The notes beneath the pieces were generated by a model. That model ran no database searches. It was not told where the DNA came from and saw nothing but the letters and a program-made list of their open reading frames with translations. This document shows positions 10,153-19,783 of a stretch of DNA of 64,000 bases, in pieces; within the stretch, counting starts at the first letter, position 1; each line of letters begins with the position of its first letter. The DNA is taken from positions 293,011 through 357,010 of the forward strand of contig NZ_LMCQ01000019.1 of the NCBI RefSeq assembly GCF_001424835.1, read 5' to 3'. This DNA is from Variovorax sp. Root318D1. Its GTDB lineage: Bacteria; Pseudomonadota; Gammaproteobacteria; Burkholderiales; Burkholderiaceae_C. Both the position numbers and the translations under genes were made by a program.

Positions 10153-12243
10153 TCAGCGAACCCGCATGCCGGGAGTGGCGCCGGGCCAGGGTTCGAGCAC
10201 ATGGATGCCGGGGGCGGCTTTTTCGTCGGCGTGGCTCGCAGCCAGCACCATGCCTTCGCTGATGCCGAACTTCATCTTGCGCGGCGCCAGGTTGGCGACC
10301 AGCACCGTGAGCTTGCCTACGAGCTGTTCGGGCTCATAGGCCGAGGCGATGCCGCTGAACACGTTGCGGGTTTTGCCCTCGCCGGCGTCCAGGGTCAACC
10401 GCAGCAGCTTGGTCGAGCCTTCGACTTTTTCGCATTCCACGATCTTCGCAATGCGCAAGTCGATCTTCGCGAAATCGTCGATGGTGATGGTGGGCGCGAT
10501 GGCTTCGCCGCCGGGCAGCGCGCCGGCGGTGGCCGCTTCGGCCGCCGCCGGTTCGGGTGCGTCGAACAGCTTGTCGACCACCTTGGCGTCGGCTCGCTGC
10601 ATCAGGTGCTTGTAGTCGCCGATGGCATGGCCAGTGGGCAGCGCCTGCGCGGCATCGGCCCACGCGAGCGGTGCGATTTTGAGGAAGGCCTCGACGTTCA
10701 CGGCAAGCGCCGGCAGCACCGGCTTCAGGCACAGCGTCAGCAGGCGGAAGGCCTCGATGCACACCGTGCACACATCGTGCAGCCGCGCCTCCTGGCCTTC
10801 CTTCTTGGCCAGCTCCCAGGGCTTGTTCTGGTCGACGTACTCGTTCACCTTGTCGGCCAGCGCCATCACCTCGCGCAGCGCGCGGGCGTAGTCGCGGCCG
10901 TCGTAGAGCGAATGCAGCTGCGGCGCCGCGTCGCGCAGCGCGAACAGAAGTGCGTCGCCGTCGGCCGACACCTCGCCCAGCTTGCCGCCGAAGCGCTTGC
11001 CGATGAAGCCCGCCGCGCGGCTCGCAATGTTGATGTACTTGCCCACGAGGTCGCTGTTCACGCGCGCCACGAAGTCCTCGGGGTTGAAGTCGATGTCCTC
11101 GTTGCGCCCATTGAGCTTGGCCGCGATGTAGTAGCGCAGCCACTCGGGGTCCAGGCCGAGCGAAAGGTACTTGAGCGGGTCGATGCCGGTGCCGCGGCTC
11201 TTGCTCATCTTCTCGCCGCTTACCGTGAGGTGGCCATGCACGTACACCGCGTCGGGCGCCTTGCGGCCGCTGAAATGCAGCATCGCGGGCCAGAAGAGGG
11301 TGTGGAAGGTGATGATGTCCTTGCCGATGAAGTGCACCTGCTCAAGGTCCGGGTCGGCCATGTACTCGGTGTACGAGATGCCGTCGCCGCCCAGTTCGAT
11401 GCAGCGCTTGTCGAGCAGGTTTTTCAGCGAGGCCAGGTAGCCCACGGGCGCGTCGAGCCACACGTAGAAGTACTTGCCCGGCGCATCCGGGATCTCGATG
11501 CCGAAATACGGCGCGTCGCGGCTGATGTCCCAGTCGCCGAGGCCGCCCTTGCCTTCGTCGTCCTTGTAGAGCCATTCGCGGATCTTGTTCTGCACCTCGG
11601 ACTGCACGTGGCCCGGCGCGGTGGTCCATTCCTTCAGGTAGGCCTCGCAGCGCGGGTCCGAGAGCTTGAAGAAAAAGTGCTCCGAACTGCGCAGCTCCGG
11701 CTTGGCGCCCGACAGGGCCGAGTAGGGGTTGATCAGCTCGGTGGGCGCGTACACGGCGCCGCACACCTCGCAGTTGTCGCCGTACTGGTCCTTGGCGTGG
11801 CAGTTGGGGCATTCGCCCTTGATGAAGCGGTCGGCCAGGAACATGCCCTTGGCCGGGTCGTAGAACTGCTCGACGCTCTTGGTGCTGATGAAACCGTTGG
11901 TGCGCAGGTCGCGATAGATGTCCTGTGCGAGCTGGTGGTTCTCGGGCGCGTCGGTCGAGTGCCAGTTGTCGAACGAGATGTAGTAGCCGTCGAGGTAGGG
12001 CTTGCGGCCCGCGGCAATCTCGGCCACGAAGGCTTGCGGCGTCACGCCGGCTTTGTCGGCTGCGATGGTGATGGCCGCCCCGTGTGCGTCGTCGGCGCAG
12101 ACAAAGTTGACCTCGGCGCCATTCATTCGCTGGTTCCGCACCCAGATGTCGGCCTGGATGTATTCCATCATGTGGCCGATATGGAACTTGCCGTTGGCAT
12201 ACGGCAGGGCGGTGGTAACGAAGAGCTTGCGCGGGGCGGACAT
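10153..12243 (-). CDS. metG: Methionyl-tRNA synthetase
   Basis: Charges tRNA-Met with methionine. The 696-residue protein has the class I signatures: HIGH near residue 22 in [15 protein letters not shown], and KMSKS in [12 protein letters not shown] zinc knuckle C-x2-C-x9-C-x2-C (ECPNC...NCEVC) marks the MetG1-type enzyme. The C-terminal ~110 residues form the EMAP II-like tRNA-binding dimerisation domain ([21 protein letters not shown]). The start at 12243 gives the expected N-terminus; the longer in-frame extension runs through the divergent dehydrogenase gene and is not coding. Confidence 0.97.
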   Translation of the reverse strand: MSAPRKLFVTTALPYANGKFHIGHMMEYIQADIWVRNQRMNGAEVNFVCADDAHGAAITIAADKAGVTPQAFVAEIAAGRKPYLDGYYISFDNWHSTDAPENHQLAQDIYRDLRTNGFISTKSVEQFYDPAKGMFLADRFIKGECPNCHAKDQYGDNCEVCGAVYAPTELINPYSALSGAKPELRSSEHFFFKLSDPRCEAYLKEWTTAPGHVQSEVQNKIREWLYKDDEGKGGLGDWDISRDAPYFGIEIPDAPGKYFYVWLDAPVGYLASLKNLLDKRCIELGGDGISYTEYMADPDLEQVHFIGKDIITFHTLFWPAMLHFSGRKAPDAVYVHGHLTVSGEKMSKSRGTGIDPLKYLSLGLDPEWLRYYIAAKLNGRNEDIDFNPEDFVARVNSDLVGKYINIASRAAGFIGKRFGGKLGEVSADGDALLFALRDAAPQLHSLYDGRDYARALREVMALADKVNEYVDQNKPWELAKKEGQEARLHDVCTVCIEAFRLLTLCLKPVLPALAVNVEAFLKIAPLAWADAAQALPTGHAIGDYKHLMQRADAKVVDKLFDAPEPAAAEAATAGALPGGEAIAPTITIDDFAKIDLRIAKIVECEKVEGSTKLLRLTLDAGEGKTRNVFSGIASAYEPEQLVGKLTVLVANLAPRKMKFGISEGMVLAASHADEKAAPGIHVLEPWPGATPGMRVR

Positions 12244-12513
12244 CGGGAAGGGCGCTTTCGGGAGTGGCGGACTTGCTGGCAACGAAGGCGACCTGGGGCC
12301 GCCTTCGGGAACCGGGCATTTTAGGTGGCGCCGCCGCGCCCTGCCGAACACCCCCATCCCGGAGCTCGGCCACGGGGTGCCGAACTCGCAGTGACCCGAA
12401 AGCCGCCGGGGTGTCTCCGGCGCGACGTATGCTCCACCCCGCGCGTTTCGCCACGCTCCCTCCCCATATGGCGAAGAGATATACAAGATAGATATACAGA
12501 AAGCGAGTTTCCG
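12244..12513. promoter_or_regulatory. Divergent metG / isocitrate dehydrogenase intergenic region
   Basis: These 270 bases separate two divergent starts and must hold both promoters. Most is GC-rich and featureless to my eye. The exception is a 24-base AT-rich island at 12477-12500 close to the plus-strand gene, with a direct repeat GATATACA at 12478-12485 and 12491-12498 (13-base period), which could be a -10 region or binding site. I do not see a confident -35 partner. Confidence 0.45.
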
Positions 12514-13545
12514 ATGACCACCCCCATTTCCGCAACCCTGATTCCTGGCGATGGCATCGGCCCCGAAATCGTCGACGCCACCCTTGCCGCGCTCGACGCG
12601 CTGAAGGCGCCCTTCGAGTGGGACCGCCAGATTGCCGGCCTCGGCGGCGTCCAGACTTCGGGCGATCCGCTGCCGCAAGCCACGCTGGACAGCATCCGCC
12701 GCACCCGCCTTGCCCTCAAGGGCCCGCTGGAAACGCCTTCGGGCGGCGGCTACCGCTCGTCGAACGTGCGGCTGCGCGAAGAGTTCCAGCTGTACGCCAA
12801 CCTGCGCCCCGCGCGCACCATCATTCCGGGCGGCCGCTTCGACAAGATCGACCTGATGGTCGTGCGCGAAAACCTCGAGGGCCTGTACATCGGCCACGAG
12901 CACTATGTGCGCATCGACGGTGACCCGCATGCCGTGGGCATGGCCACCGGCATCAACACGCGCCAGGGGTGCCTGCGCCTGCTCGAATACGCTTTCGAGA
13001 CCGCCGTGGCCACCGGCCGCAAGAAGGTCACGCTGGTCCACAAGGCCAACATCATGAAGGTGCTGACCGGCCTGTTCCTGGAGACCGGCCTTCGGCTCTA
13101 TGAAGAAAAGTACAAGGGCAAGTTCGAGCTCGACACGATCATCGTCGACGCCTGCGCGATGAAGCTGGTGCTCAACCCCTGGCAGTTCGACATGCTGGTG
13201 ACCACCAACCTGTTCGGCGACATTCTGTCCGACCTGGTGGCGGGCCTGGTCGGCGGCCTGGGCATGGCACCGGGCGCCAACATCGGCGCCGATGCGGCCA
13301 TCTTCGAGGCCGTGCACGGCTCGGCGCCCGACATTGCCGGCAAGGGCATTGCCAACCCCACCGCACTGCTCTTGGCTGCCGCGCTGATGCTCGAGCACGT
13401 CAGGCTGCCCGACCTTGCCACGCGCCTGCGCAAGGCCATCGACGACACGCTCAACATCGACAAGGTGCGCACCGGCGACCTGGGCGGCACCGCGGGCACG
13501 GCGGCGTTCACCAAGGCGCTGGTCGCTCGCATCCAGAACGGCTGA
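12514..13545 (+). CDS. NAD-type isocitrate dehydrogenase (isocitrate/isopropylmalate dehydrogenase family)
   Basis: A 343-residue beta-decarboxylating dehydrogenase. The N-terminus shows [13 protein letters not shown]. The substrate-binding region reads [17 protein letters not shown], resembling the RENTEG-Y-G-EH pattern of mitochondrial-type NAD-isocitrate dehydrogenase rather than leuB. The metal aspartates lie in [19 protein letters not shown], and [20 protein letters not shown] follows. It likely converts isocitrate to 2-oxoglutarate, but homoisocitrate or tartrate-type substrates in this family cannot be excluded. The ATG at 12514 begins the conserved domain; upstream in-frame sequence is promoter region. 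Confidence 0.88.
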   Translation: MTTPISATLIPGDGIGPEIVDATLAALDALKAPFEWDRQIAGLGGVQTSGDPLPQATLDSIRRTRLALKGPLETPSGGGYRSSNVRLREEFQLYANLRPARTIIPGGRFDKIDLMVVRENLEGLYIGHEHYVRIDGDPHAVGMATGINTRQGCLRLLEYAFETAVATGRKKVTLVHKANIMKVLTGLFLETGLRLYEEKYKGKFELDTIIVDACAMKLVLNPWQFDMLVTTNLFGDILSDLVAGLVGGLGMAPGANIGADAAIFEAVHGSAPDIAGKGIANPTALLLAAALMLEHVRLPDLATRLRKAIDDTLNIDKVRTGDLGGTAGTAAFTKALVARIQNG

Positions 13546-13571
13546 AGCGAGAGGCGGCTTTCCGTGGCTTC

Positions 13572-14291
13572 ATGAGAAAGCTGCTGCTCCTGCTGGCCTT
13601 GTGCGTGGCCGGCGCGGCCGGCCTGGCCACCGCGGCGGCGGCCAACGCCGAGCCACGCTACACCGTCGTGAAGATCGATCTGCGCAAGGAACGGCTCGAG
13701 CTGTTCCTGCGCGACGATGCGGGCGTCGAGTTCAAGCGCCTCGACCGCCTGGAGGCCTGGCTCGCCACGCACAATCGTCAGCTCGTGTTCGCGATGAATG
13801 CCGGCATGTACCACGCCGACTTTTCACCCGTGGGCCTGCTGGTGCAGGAAGGGCGTGAGGTTTCGCCGCTCAACCTGTCGGCGGGCGAGGGCAACTTTTT
13901 CTTGAAGCCGAACGGCGTGTTCCTGGTGTCCGGCACTCGGCCGCGCGTGGTCGAGTCGTCGGAGTATCCGGCGCTCTCAAAAGGCGTTCGGCTGGCCACG
14001 CAGTCGGGCCCGCTGCTGTTGCGCCGCGGCAGGGTGCATCCCGCTTTGATCCCAAACTCGGATTCGCGAAAGATTCGCAACGGCGTGGGCGTGTCGGGCC
14101 ACACGGCCATCTTCGTGATCAGCGAAGACCCGGTGAACTTCTACGAATTCGCGCTTTATTTTCGCGACGTGCTGCGTTGCCGCGACGCGCTCTATCTCGA
14201 CGGCACCGTGTCTGCTCTTCATTCGCTCGCGCTGCAGCGCACCGACTTCGTCAGGGAGCTGGGCCCGATACTCGGCGTGGCGGTGCCATGA
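13572..14291 (+). CDS. Exported phosphodiester glycosidase (NAGPA/DUF2233 domain) protein
   Basis: A 239-residue protein with a cleavable signal peptide (MRKLLLLLALCVAGAAGLATAAAANA), so periplasmic. The remainder matches the NAGPA fold: MNAGMYHADFSPVGLLV, GPLLLRRGRVHP, RNGVGVSGHTAIFVIS and the YLDGTVSALHSL segment typical of its active centre. Family members hydrolyse phosphodiester-linked sugars, for example uncovering GlcNAc residues; the substrate here is unknown. It follows the dehydrogenase gene after 26 bases on the same strand and could be cotranscribed, without an obvious functional link. Confidence 0.82.
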   Translation: MRKLLLLLALCVAGAAGLATAAAANAEPRYTVVKIDLRKERLELFLRDDAGVEFKRLDRLEAWLATHNRQLVFAMNAGMYHADFSPVGLLVQEGREVSPLNLSAGEGNFFLKPNGVFLVSGTRPRVVESSEYPALSKGVRLATQSGPLLLRRGRVHPALIPNSDSRKIRNGVGVSGHTAIFVISEDPVNFYEFALYFRDVLRCRDALYLDGTVSALHSLALQRTDFVRELGPILGVAVP

Positions 14292-14334
14292 ACCGGTCTC
14301 TGGCCACCGTCGTTTCCATTACGATTTTTGAGCC

Positions 14335-15021
14335 ATGACCCAACCCCTTCCCATTCTTTCGCTCGTTGAAACCCGCGTGCTCGGCGTGCTGGCCGAGAAG
14401 CAGCGCACCGTGCCCGACAGCTATCCGCTGACGCTCAACTCCCTGGTGTCCGGCTGCAACCAGAAGACCAGCCGCAACCCGGTGCTCGAACTGAGCGAGG
14501 CGCAGGTGCAGGCGGCCATCGACAGCCTGAAGGGCTACAGCCTGGTGGCGGAAACCAGCGGCGGCCGGGCGTTTCGCTACGAGCACAACGTCGACCGCGT
14601 GCTGCGCATTCCATCGCAGTCGGTCATTTTGCTCACCGTGCTGATGCTGCGCGGTCCCCAAACGGCCGGCGAACTTCGCATTGCCTGCGACCGCATGCAC
14701 AACTTCGCGGACATCTCGTCGGTCGAGGGCTTTCTCGACGAGCTCGCCGAGCGACAAGCCGGGGCGTTGGTGGTGAAGCTTGCGCGCCTGCCCGGTGCGC
14801 GCGAAAGCCGCTGGGCCCATCTGCTGAGCGGCGCGCCGGCGGAAGAGGTTGCCGGGCCAGGTGGCGGGTCGGCCGAGGGAGCGTATGCGTCGCACGATGC
14901 ATCGCTCGGCGAGGTGGCGGCGCTCAAGGCCAACGTGGCGCGGCTCGAGGCCGAGCTCGCGTCGCTGAAGGCGCTGGTGGGGCGGGTGTGTTCGGAGCTT
15001 GGGATTTCAGAGGCGGAGTGA
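14335..15021 (+). CDS. YceH-like (DUF480) protein
   Basis: A 228-residue cytosolic protein of the YceH/DUF480 family, a tandem winged-helix fold of unknown role. The hallmark start is LSLVETRVLGVLAEKQRTVPDSYPLTLNSLVSGCNQKTSRNP, followed by a second half (LTVLMLRGPQTAGELR) of similar design. The last ~35 residues are a predicted coiled coil (EVAALKANVARLEAELASLKALV), common in this family. Winged helices suggest DNA binding, but a target is not known. It stands alone, convergent with the peroxiredoxin-like gene. Confidence 0.88.
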   Translation: MTQPLPILSLVETRVLGVLAEKQRTVPDSYPLTLNSLVSGCNQKTSRNPVLELSEAQVQAAIDSLKGYSLVAETSGGRAFRYEHNVDRVLRIPSQSVILLTVLMLRGPQTAGELRIACDRMHNFADISSVEGFLDELAERQAGALVVKLARLPGARESRWAHLLSGAPAEEVAGPGGGSAEGAYASHDASLGEVAALKANVARLEAELASLKALVGRVCSELGISEAE

Positions 15022-15037
15022 TCGGGCGCCGCGGGCA

Positions 15038-15613
15038 CTAGCCCGGCAGTGCCGTTGTTGTACGCGGCACCGGCCGCGCAGATCGCGCCTCGCCGGCCAA
15101 CTGCAGCAACTCATCGACTTCCCAATGGTCGTCCGCATGCGCGCCGTACTTGCACGCCACGATGCGCCCCTGCGCGTCGACGAGAAAGTCTGCCGGCAGG
15201 CCCAGGATGCCGTTCTCGGCCCGGGTGTAGAAGCGCCTGGCCGCCAAGATCCACCGCAGCCCGCTCCAGAAGACGCGGGGATTCAAGAGCGCCCGCACTG
15301 AGGTCTCGACGCCGAACGCCTTGAAATACTTCTTGCCGGGGTCGGCAATGCAATCGAACGGAAGCTGCGCCTGGTACTTGAGCATTTCTTCGCGCGACGA
15401 ATGAAAGAAAACGAGCTGGCGAATGCCGGCCGCGGCAATTTCCGCGTGGCGCCTGCCCATGGTGAGCAGGTGAAAGTTGCACACCGGGCAACCCGCGAAG
15501 CGCCGGAACTGAAGATGCACGTAGCGCGGCAGCGGGTCCGGAACATGGGCAGGCTTGCCGTGGATGGTGCTGGCGGCAATGGCGGGAGCTGTGTCGCGGG
15601 GTGCGAATTTCAT
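15038..15613 (-). CDS. Peroxiredoxin-like (AhpC/TSA superfamily) protein
   Basis: A 191-residue thioredoxin-fold protein with C42-x2-C45 (GCPVC) in the position of the peroxiredoxin/thioredoxin active site. It then has LVFFHSSREEMLKYQ and the IADPGKKYFKAFGVE segment of peroxiredoxin-like proteins. No signal peptide, so cytosolic. A well-placed AGAGGAAAG lies just before the ATG at 15613. It diverges from a TetR regulator with a palindrome in the gap, implying local regulation. Likely reduces peroxides or a reactive organic substrate; exact chemistry unknown. Confidence 0.8.
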   Translation of the reverse strand: MKFAPRDTAPAIAASTIHGKPAHVPDPLPRYVHLQFRRFAGCPVCNFHLLTMGRRHAEIAAAGIRQLVFFHSSREEMLKYQAQLPFDCIADPGKKYFKAFGVETSVRALLNPRVFWSGLRWILAARRFYTRAENGILGLPADFLVDAQGRIVACKYGAHADDHWEVDELLQLAGEARSARPVPRTTTALPG

Positions 15614-15629
15614 GAGCTTTCCTCTTTAA

Positions 15630-15644
15630 ACGTACGATGTACGT
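15630..15644. promoter_or_regulatory. Perfect palindrome, likely TetR operator
   Basis: ACGTAC (15630-15635) and GTACGT (15639-15644) around a GAT spacer, 16 bases upstream of the peroxiredoxin-like start and 46 bases upstream of the TetR start. A short palindrome in the divergent gap next to a TetR gene is the classic operator arrangement. Direct repression of the peroxiredoxin-like gene by overlap with its promoter or leader is inferred. Confidence 0.6.
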
Positions 15645-15690
15645 AATTGAATATACTCGCGTCTTCCAAACTGCGTCAACCTCCACTCTT

Positions 15691-16341
15691 ATGGGACGAC
15701 CCGCCAAATTCACGCATTCGCAGCTCCAGGCCGCCGCATTGGCCCTTGTCGACAGGGAAGGACTCTCGGGGCTCTCGATGCGCGCGCTGGCCAGCGAGCT
15801 CGGCACCGGCGCGATGACGCTCTACAACTACGTCTCGCAGCGCGAGGACATCGACCTCTTGGTGGTGGAGGCGGTGATCGGCGAGGCGCGCTGGCCCGAA
15901 GGCAGTTACGCGGCGTGGCAGGACGAAGTCCGAGCCATCGCCACGGCGTTGTGGCAGGCGGTACGGGCCCATCCCCATGCCATTGCGCTGATCCTCACGC
16001 GCAGAAGCCGCTCTCCCGCGGTCTTTGGTGTGACCGAGGCGATGCTGCGCGCCCTGGCCCGCAGCGGGCGCTCAGGGCAGGCGCTGCTCGTCGCCTTCCG
16101 GGCCGTGTCGGGGCTGATCACGGGGCTCGCGCAGTCGGAACTTGCGGGCCCGCTGGCGCTGCAGGCTTCGGAGTCGGCGGAGCTCACCATCGAACGATTC
16201 CGAGCCTTGCCGGAAGACCGCTTTGCGCACCTGATCGACATCGCGAATGCAGCGACCGCAAGCACCGCCGATCAGGAGTTCCGAGCGAGCCTGGACCTGC
16301 TGCTGGCGGGCCTTTCAGCAGGGGGCGGCGGCGCTCGCTGA
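15691..16341 (+). CDS. TetR/AcrR family transcriptional regulator
   Basis: A 216-residue repressor-type protein. N-terminal helix-turn-helix at about residues 5-50 (SGLSMRALASELGTGAMTLYNYVSQREDIDLLV), followed by an all-helical ligand domain resembling TetR_C. ATG at 15691 is chosen since homology starts at MGRPAKFTHSQL; an upstream in-frame ATG codon lies within the palindrome and would add 18 non-conserved residues. It probably controls itself and the divergent peroxiredoxin-like gene. It ends only 6 bases from the convergent patatin-like gene. Ligand unknown. Confidence 0.88.
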   Translation: MGRPAKFTHSQLQAAALALVDREGLSGLSMRALASELGTGAMTLYNYVSQREDIDLLVVEAVIGEARWPEGSYAAWQDEVRAIATALWQAVRAHPHAIALILTRRSRSPAVFGVTEAMLRALARSGRSGQALLVAFRAVSGLITGLAQSELAGPLALQASESAELTIERFRALPEDRFAHLIDIANAATASTADQEFRASLDLLLAGLSAGGGGAR

Positions 16342-16347
16342 TCTCCG

Positions 16348-17541
16348 TCAGGCTGCTGTTTCCAACCCGAAGAACCGCAGCACCTCGCCCTGCTGCCGCA
16401 TCGCGTCGGCCCGCCCGAGCGCCATCAGCTCGCGCGTGTACGCCGACTCGAACAGCAGGTAGCTCGCGAGCGCGCCGCCTTTCACATCGGCGGCGCCCTT
16501 GGAGCCGCCCAGCAGGTGGCGCACGGCGCCGGGCAGTGCATCGACATGGCGCGCCGCGATCACGTCGAGCCGTTCCGACGGCGAGATCACCAGAAGGTCA
16601 AGTGGACGCAGCGAGCTGGAGGCGCGCGCTTCCTCGGGAATGAGGCCCAGCGTGTGGTTGATACGCCGAAGCCGCTCGATGTCCACCGCCAGCGCATCGA
16701 GAAAGATGCTCGACAGCGCATGGCCCGCGATCTGGGCCATGGTGGGGTAGCCGCTGTAGGTGTTGGGCGCGTCGGCGTCGCGCGGCTCGTGCATGCGGCC
16801 GGCGCCGATCACCAGGATGCGCTTGGCGCCGAGATGAATGGCCGCGGCAATCGGCGCCGACTGGCGCATCGAGCCGTCGCCGAAGTATTCGGTATGCCCT
16901 TGCATCGAGAGCGCCGTGGCCGGAAACACGAAGGGAATGGCCGACGAGGCCAGCAGGTGCGCGTGGCTGATGCGGTCGCGCACCGAGAGCCGCTGCGAAC
17001 GCACCCAGGGTTCCATCGGCACGGCCGCTTCGAAGAAGGTGACGTGCTCGCCGGAGCTATAGCTCGATGCGGTAACGGCCAGCGCCTGCACGTGGCCTTG
17101 CTGCATCAGCCGGGGCAGCCGATCGAGCGGCACCATGCGGCCCAGCAGTTGGGCCAGCGGTGTGTTGTCGAGCAGCGAACGCGGCTTGATGCGCATCCAG
17201 TTGGCCGCGAAGCGCCCGAAGCCGAGCAGCATGCGCCAGCGCGCACCGCTGCCGATGACGGAGAGCGAGTCGGCGCGGTAGACCTGGCCGGCGTGGAAAT
17301 CGCGCCAGACCTCTGCGATGCGCGCGACGGCTTCGTCGAAGTGGTCGGCCCCGCAGGCCAGCGCGGCCGCGTTGATGGCGCCGGCAGATGTGCCGGTGAT
17401 CACGGGAAAGGGATTGCCTTCGCCAGCGAAACCTGCCGCGCGCCGGATACCGGCAATGGCCTCGAGCACGCCGACCTGGTAGGCAGCCCGGGCACCGCCG
17501 CCGGTGAGCAAAAGACCGGTGACCGGGGGTGTCTCAGGCAT
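16348..17541 (-). CDS. Patatin-like phospholipase family protein
   Basis: A 397-residue serine lipase-fold protein. The oxyanion loop is GGGARAAYQVGVL (residues 14-26), the nucleophile elbow GTSAG puts the serine at 52, and the catalytic aspartate is D222 in a DGS motif (DGG/DGA is more usual). Between them lies ALAVTASSYSSGEHVTF. No signal peptide. The family includes bacterial acyl hydrolases and phospholipases; the substrate here is not predictable. It diverges from apbC across 147 bases. Confidence 0.88.
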   Translation of the reverse strand: MPETPPVTGLLLTGGGARAAYQVGVLEAIAGIRRAAGFAGEGNPFPVITGTSAGAINAAALACGADHFDEAVARIAEVWRDFHAGQVYRADSLSVIGSGARWRMLLGFGRFAANWMRIKPRSLLDNTPLAQLLGRMVPLDRLPRLMQQGHVQALAVTASSYSSGEHVTFFEAAVPMEPWVRSQRLSVRDRISHAHLLASSAIPFVFPATALSMQGHTEYFGDGSMRQSAPIAAAIHLGAKRILVIGAGRMHEPRDADAPNTYSGYPTMAQIAGHALSSIFLDALAVDIERLRRINHTLGLIPEEARASSSLRPLDLLVISPSERLDVIAARHVDALPGAVRHLLGGSKGAADVKGGALASYLLFESAYTRELMALGRADAMRQQGEVLRFFGLETAA

Positions 17542-17689
17542 TGTTCTTGTTGCTGTGGCTGTTCAAAAAGCGCTTGCCTCCCCCGTGATTCGCAGGTGTT
17601 GCCCCCGGCAGCGGGAAGGCGAAGCGGCCCGAAGCGCGCGGGGCCCGCTGGCAAGCCACTAGACTACCCGCCATTCAGGAGTTAGATCA

Positions 17690-18781
17690 ATGGCACTCAC
17701 CCCAGAAGGGCTCATGGACGCGCTCAAGGCCGTCCAGGACCCGAACACCGGCAAGAATTTCGTGGCGACGCGTTCGCTCAAGAACCTGCAGATTACCGAA
17801 GGCGACGTTTCGTTCGACCTCGAGCTCGGCTACCCGGCCAAGAGTCAGCACCCGGCCCTTCGCAAGGCGCTGGTGGCGGCCGCCAAGACGGTGCCGGGCG
17901 TGAGCAACGTCTCGGTCAACATCACGACCAAGGTCATCAGCCATGCGGTGCAGCGCGGCGTGCAGCTGATGCCCAACGTCAAGAACATCATCGCGGTGGC
18001 CTCCGGCAAGGGCGGTGTGGGCAAGAGCACCACGGCGGCCAACCTGGCACTGGCGCTGGCGGCCGAAGGGGCGGCCGTCGGGCTGCTGGATGCCGACATC
18101 TACGGCCCGAGCCAACCCATGATGCTGGGCATCGAGGGCCGGCCCGAGAGCGAGGACGGCAAGACCATGGAGCCGCTGGAGAACCACGGCGTGCAGGTCA
18201 TGTCGATCGGTTTCCTGGTCGACCAGGACGAGGCCATGATCTGGCGCGGCCCCATGGCCACCCAGGCGCTGGAGCAGCTGCTGCGCCAGACCAACTGGAA
18301 AGACCTCGATTACCTGATCGTCGACATGCCGCCCGGCACCGGCGATATCCAGCTCACCCTGTCGCAGCGCGTACCGATGACCGGCGCGGTGATCGTCACC
18401 ACGCCGCAGGACATCGCGCTGCTCGACGCCAAGAAGGGCATCAAGATGTTCGAGAAGGTCGGCGTGCCGATCCTGGGCATTGTGGAGAACATGGCAGTGC
18501 ACATCTGCTCCAACTGCGGCCACGTGGAGCACATCTTCGGCTCCGAAGGCGGCAAGAAGATGGCCGAGCAATACCAGATGGAATACCTCGGTGCGCTGCC
18601 GCTGGACATCAATATCCGCCTGCAGGCCGACAGCGGCAAGCCCACGGTGGTGGCCGATCCCGACGGCGAAGTGGCCGGCATCTACAAGGCCGTGGCGCGG
18701 CAAGTGGCCGTGGGCATTGCGGAGAAGGCCAAGGACTTCTCCGCCAAGTTCCCGACCATTTCGATCAGCAAGAACACCTGA
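17690..18781 (+). CDS. apbC: Fe-S cluster carrier ATPase ApbC/Mrp
   Basis: A 363-residue cytosolic P-loop ATPase that transfers Fe-S clusters to apoproteins. N-terminal MIP18/DUF59 domain spans about residues 1-90. The deviant Walker A is GKGGVGKSTTAANLALAL from about 104. The CxxC cluster-binding motif appears in HICSNCGHVEHIFG. A good AGGAG precedes the ATG. Its position at the head of the formate dehydrogenase region is fitting, since those enzymes need many clusters, but it is a general housekeeping protein. Confidence 0.95.
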   Translation: MALTPEGLMDALKAVQDPNTGKNFVATRSLKNLQITEGDVSFDLELGYPAKSQHPALRKALVAAAKTVPGVSNVSVNITTKVISHAVQRGVQLMPNVKNIIAVASGKGGVGKSTTAANLALALAAEGAAVGLLDADIYGPSQPMMLGIEGRPESEDGKTMEPLENHGVQVMSIGFLVDQDEAMIWRGPMATQALEQLLRQTNWKDLDYLIVDMPPGTGDIQLTLSQRVPMTGAVIVTTPQDIALLDAKKGIKMFEKVGVPILGIVENMAVHICSNCGHVEHIFGSEGGKKMAEQYQMEYLGALPLDINIRLQADSGKPTVVADPDGEVAGIYKAVARQVAVGIAEKAKDFSAKFPTISISKNT

Positions 18782-18796
18782 TCGACGGCGCGCCCC

Positions 18797-19741
18797 GTGA
18801 ATCTTCTCGCGTCGATGCGCTACCTGGTCGCACTGAGCGAGCACAAGCATTTCGGACGCGCGGCGCAGGCCTGCCACATCACGCAGCCGGCGCTCTCGAA
18901 TGCGCTGCGCTCGCTCGAAAGCGAGTTTGGCGTGGTCATCGTCAAGCGGGCGCGCGTGTACGTGGGCCTCACGCACGAGGGCGAGCGCGTGCTGGCCACC
19001 GCGCAGCGCATGCTGCGCGACAACGAGGTGCTGCAGCAGGAGCTGCGCAGCGAAGAGGGGCACCCACGCGGGCGGCTGCGCATGGCGGCGGTGCCCACCG
19101 CCATTCCGATGCTGTCGCGCTTTGCGGCGATGCTGCACGAGCTGCACCCGGGCATCGTGCCGGCCGTGCTCTCGATGAGCTCGCAAGACCTGGAAATGGG
19201 GCTGGAAAGCCTTTCCGTCGACCTGGCGCTTGGCTACACCGAACGCATGCACCTGCCGGGCATCAAGCTCACGGCCTGGCCGCAGAGCGTGGAGCACTAC
19301 TTTCTGCTGCGCCGAGCGGCCAAGCCCTCGGCCGACCGGCTGCGTATCGGCCGGCCGATGTCATGGGCCGACGCCGGCAAGCTGCCACTGTGCCTGCTCA
19401 CGCCTGACATGCACAACCGCTTCATCATCGACCAGGCGTTGCGCGACGCCGACACCGTGGTGGAGCCGGCCATCGAAACGAACTCGGTACTTACCCTTGC
19501 ATTGGCCGTGCTCGCAGGGACCGTCAGCAGCGTACTGCCGGGCTCGATGGTCGCGGCCGTGCGCAGCTACCGCGAACTGGAGGCGCTGCCGCTGGTCGCG
19601 CCCGAGGTCAAGACTCCGCTGGGCTTCATGACCCAGACCGGCGTGCGCCCCTCGCGCGCGCTCGATGCCGCCCTCGTGTTCCTGCAGACGCCGGCTTGGC
19701 GCGAGCAGGTGCGGCTGCACAGCGGCGCGCTCGGCGAATAG
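18797..19741 (+). CDS. LysR family regulator, probable activator of the adjacent formate dehydrogenase genes
   Basis: A 314-residue LysR-type regulator: winged helix at about residues 1-65 (MRYLVALSEHKHFGRAAQACHITQPALSNALRSLE), then a periplasmic-binding-protein-like effector domain starting near RLRMAAVPTAIPML. GTG at 18797 is the only start consistent with the domain. It is transcribed toward fdsGB, 157 bases away, and a dyad lies in that gap. LysR proteins next to NAD-formate dehydrogenase genes are known in related bacteria; the effector (formate?) is inferred. Confidence 0.9.
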   Translation: MNLLASMRYLVALSEHKHFGRAAQACHITQPALSNALRSLESEFGVVIVKRARVYVGLTHEGERVLATAQRMLRDNEVLQQELRSEEGHPRGRLRMAAVPTAIPMLSRFAAMLHELHPGIVPAVLSMSSQDLEMGLESLSVDLALGYTERMHLPGIKLTAWPQSVEHYFLLRRAAKPSADRLRIGRPMSWADAGKLPLCLLTPDMHNRFIIDQALRDADTVVEPAIETNSVLTLALAVLAGTVSSVLPGSMVAAVRSYRELEALPLVAPEVKTPLGFMTQTGVRPSRALDAALVFLQTPAWREQVRLHSGALGE

Positions 19742-19783
19742 CTGGCGGCCGGCCCAGAGCGGGCGCACCATTTAGTTATTGAA

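Noticed and set aside
12325..12513. N-terminal extension of the isocitrate dehydrogenase to 406 residues
   Set aside because: The added 63 residues are basic and non-conserved and cover the divergent promoter region; ATG at 12514 starts the family domain exactly.
12244..13398. Extension of the metG frame far upstream through the isocitrate dehydrogenase gene
   Set aside because: The extension runs antisense to a conserved enzyme and the MetRS N-terminus is complete from the ATG at 12243.
15637..15690. Upstream start for the TetR regulator
   Set aside because: The codon lies inside the candidate operator palindrome and the extra 18 residues have no conservation with the family.
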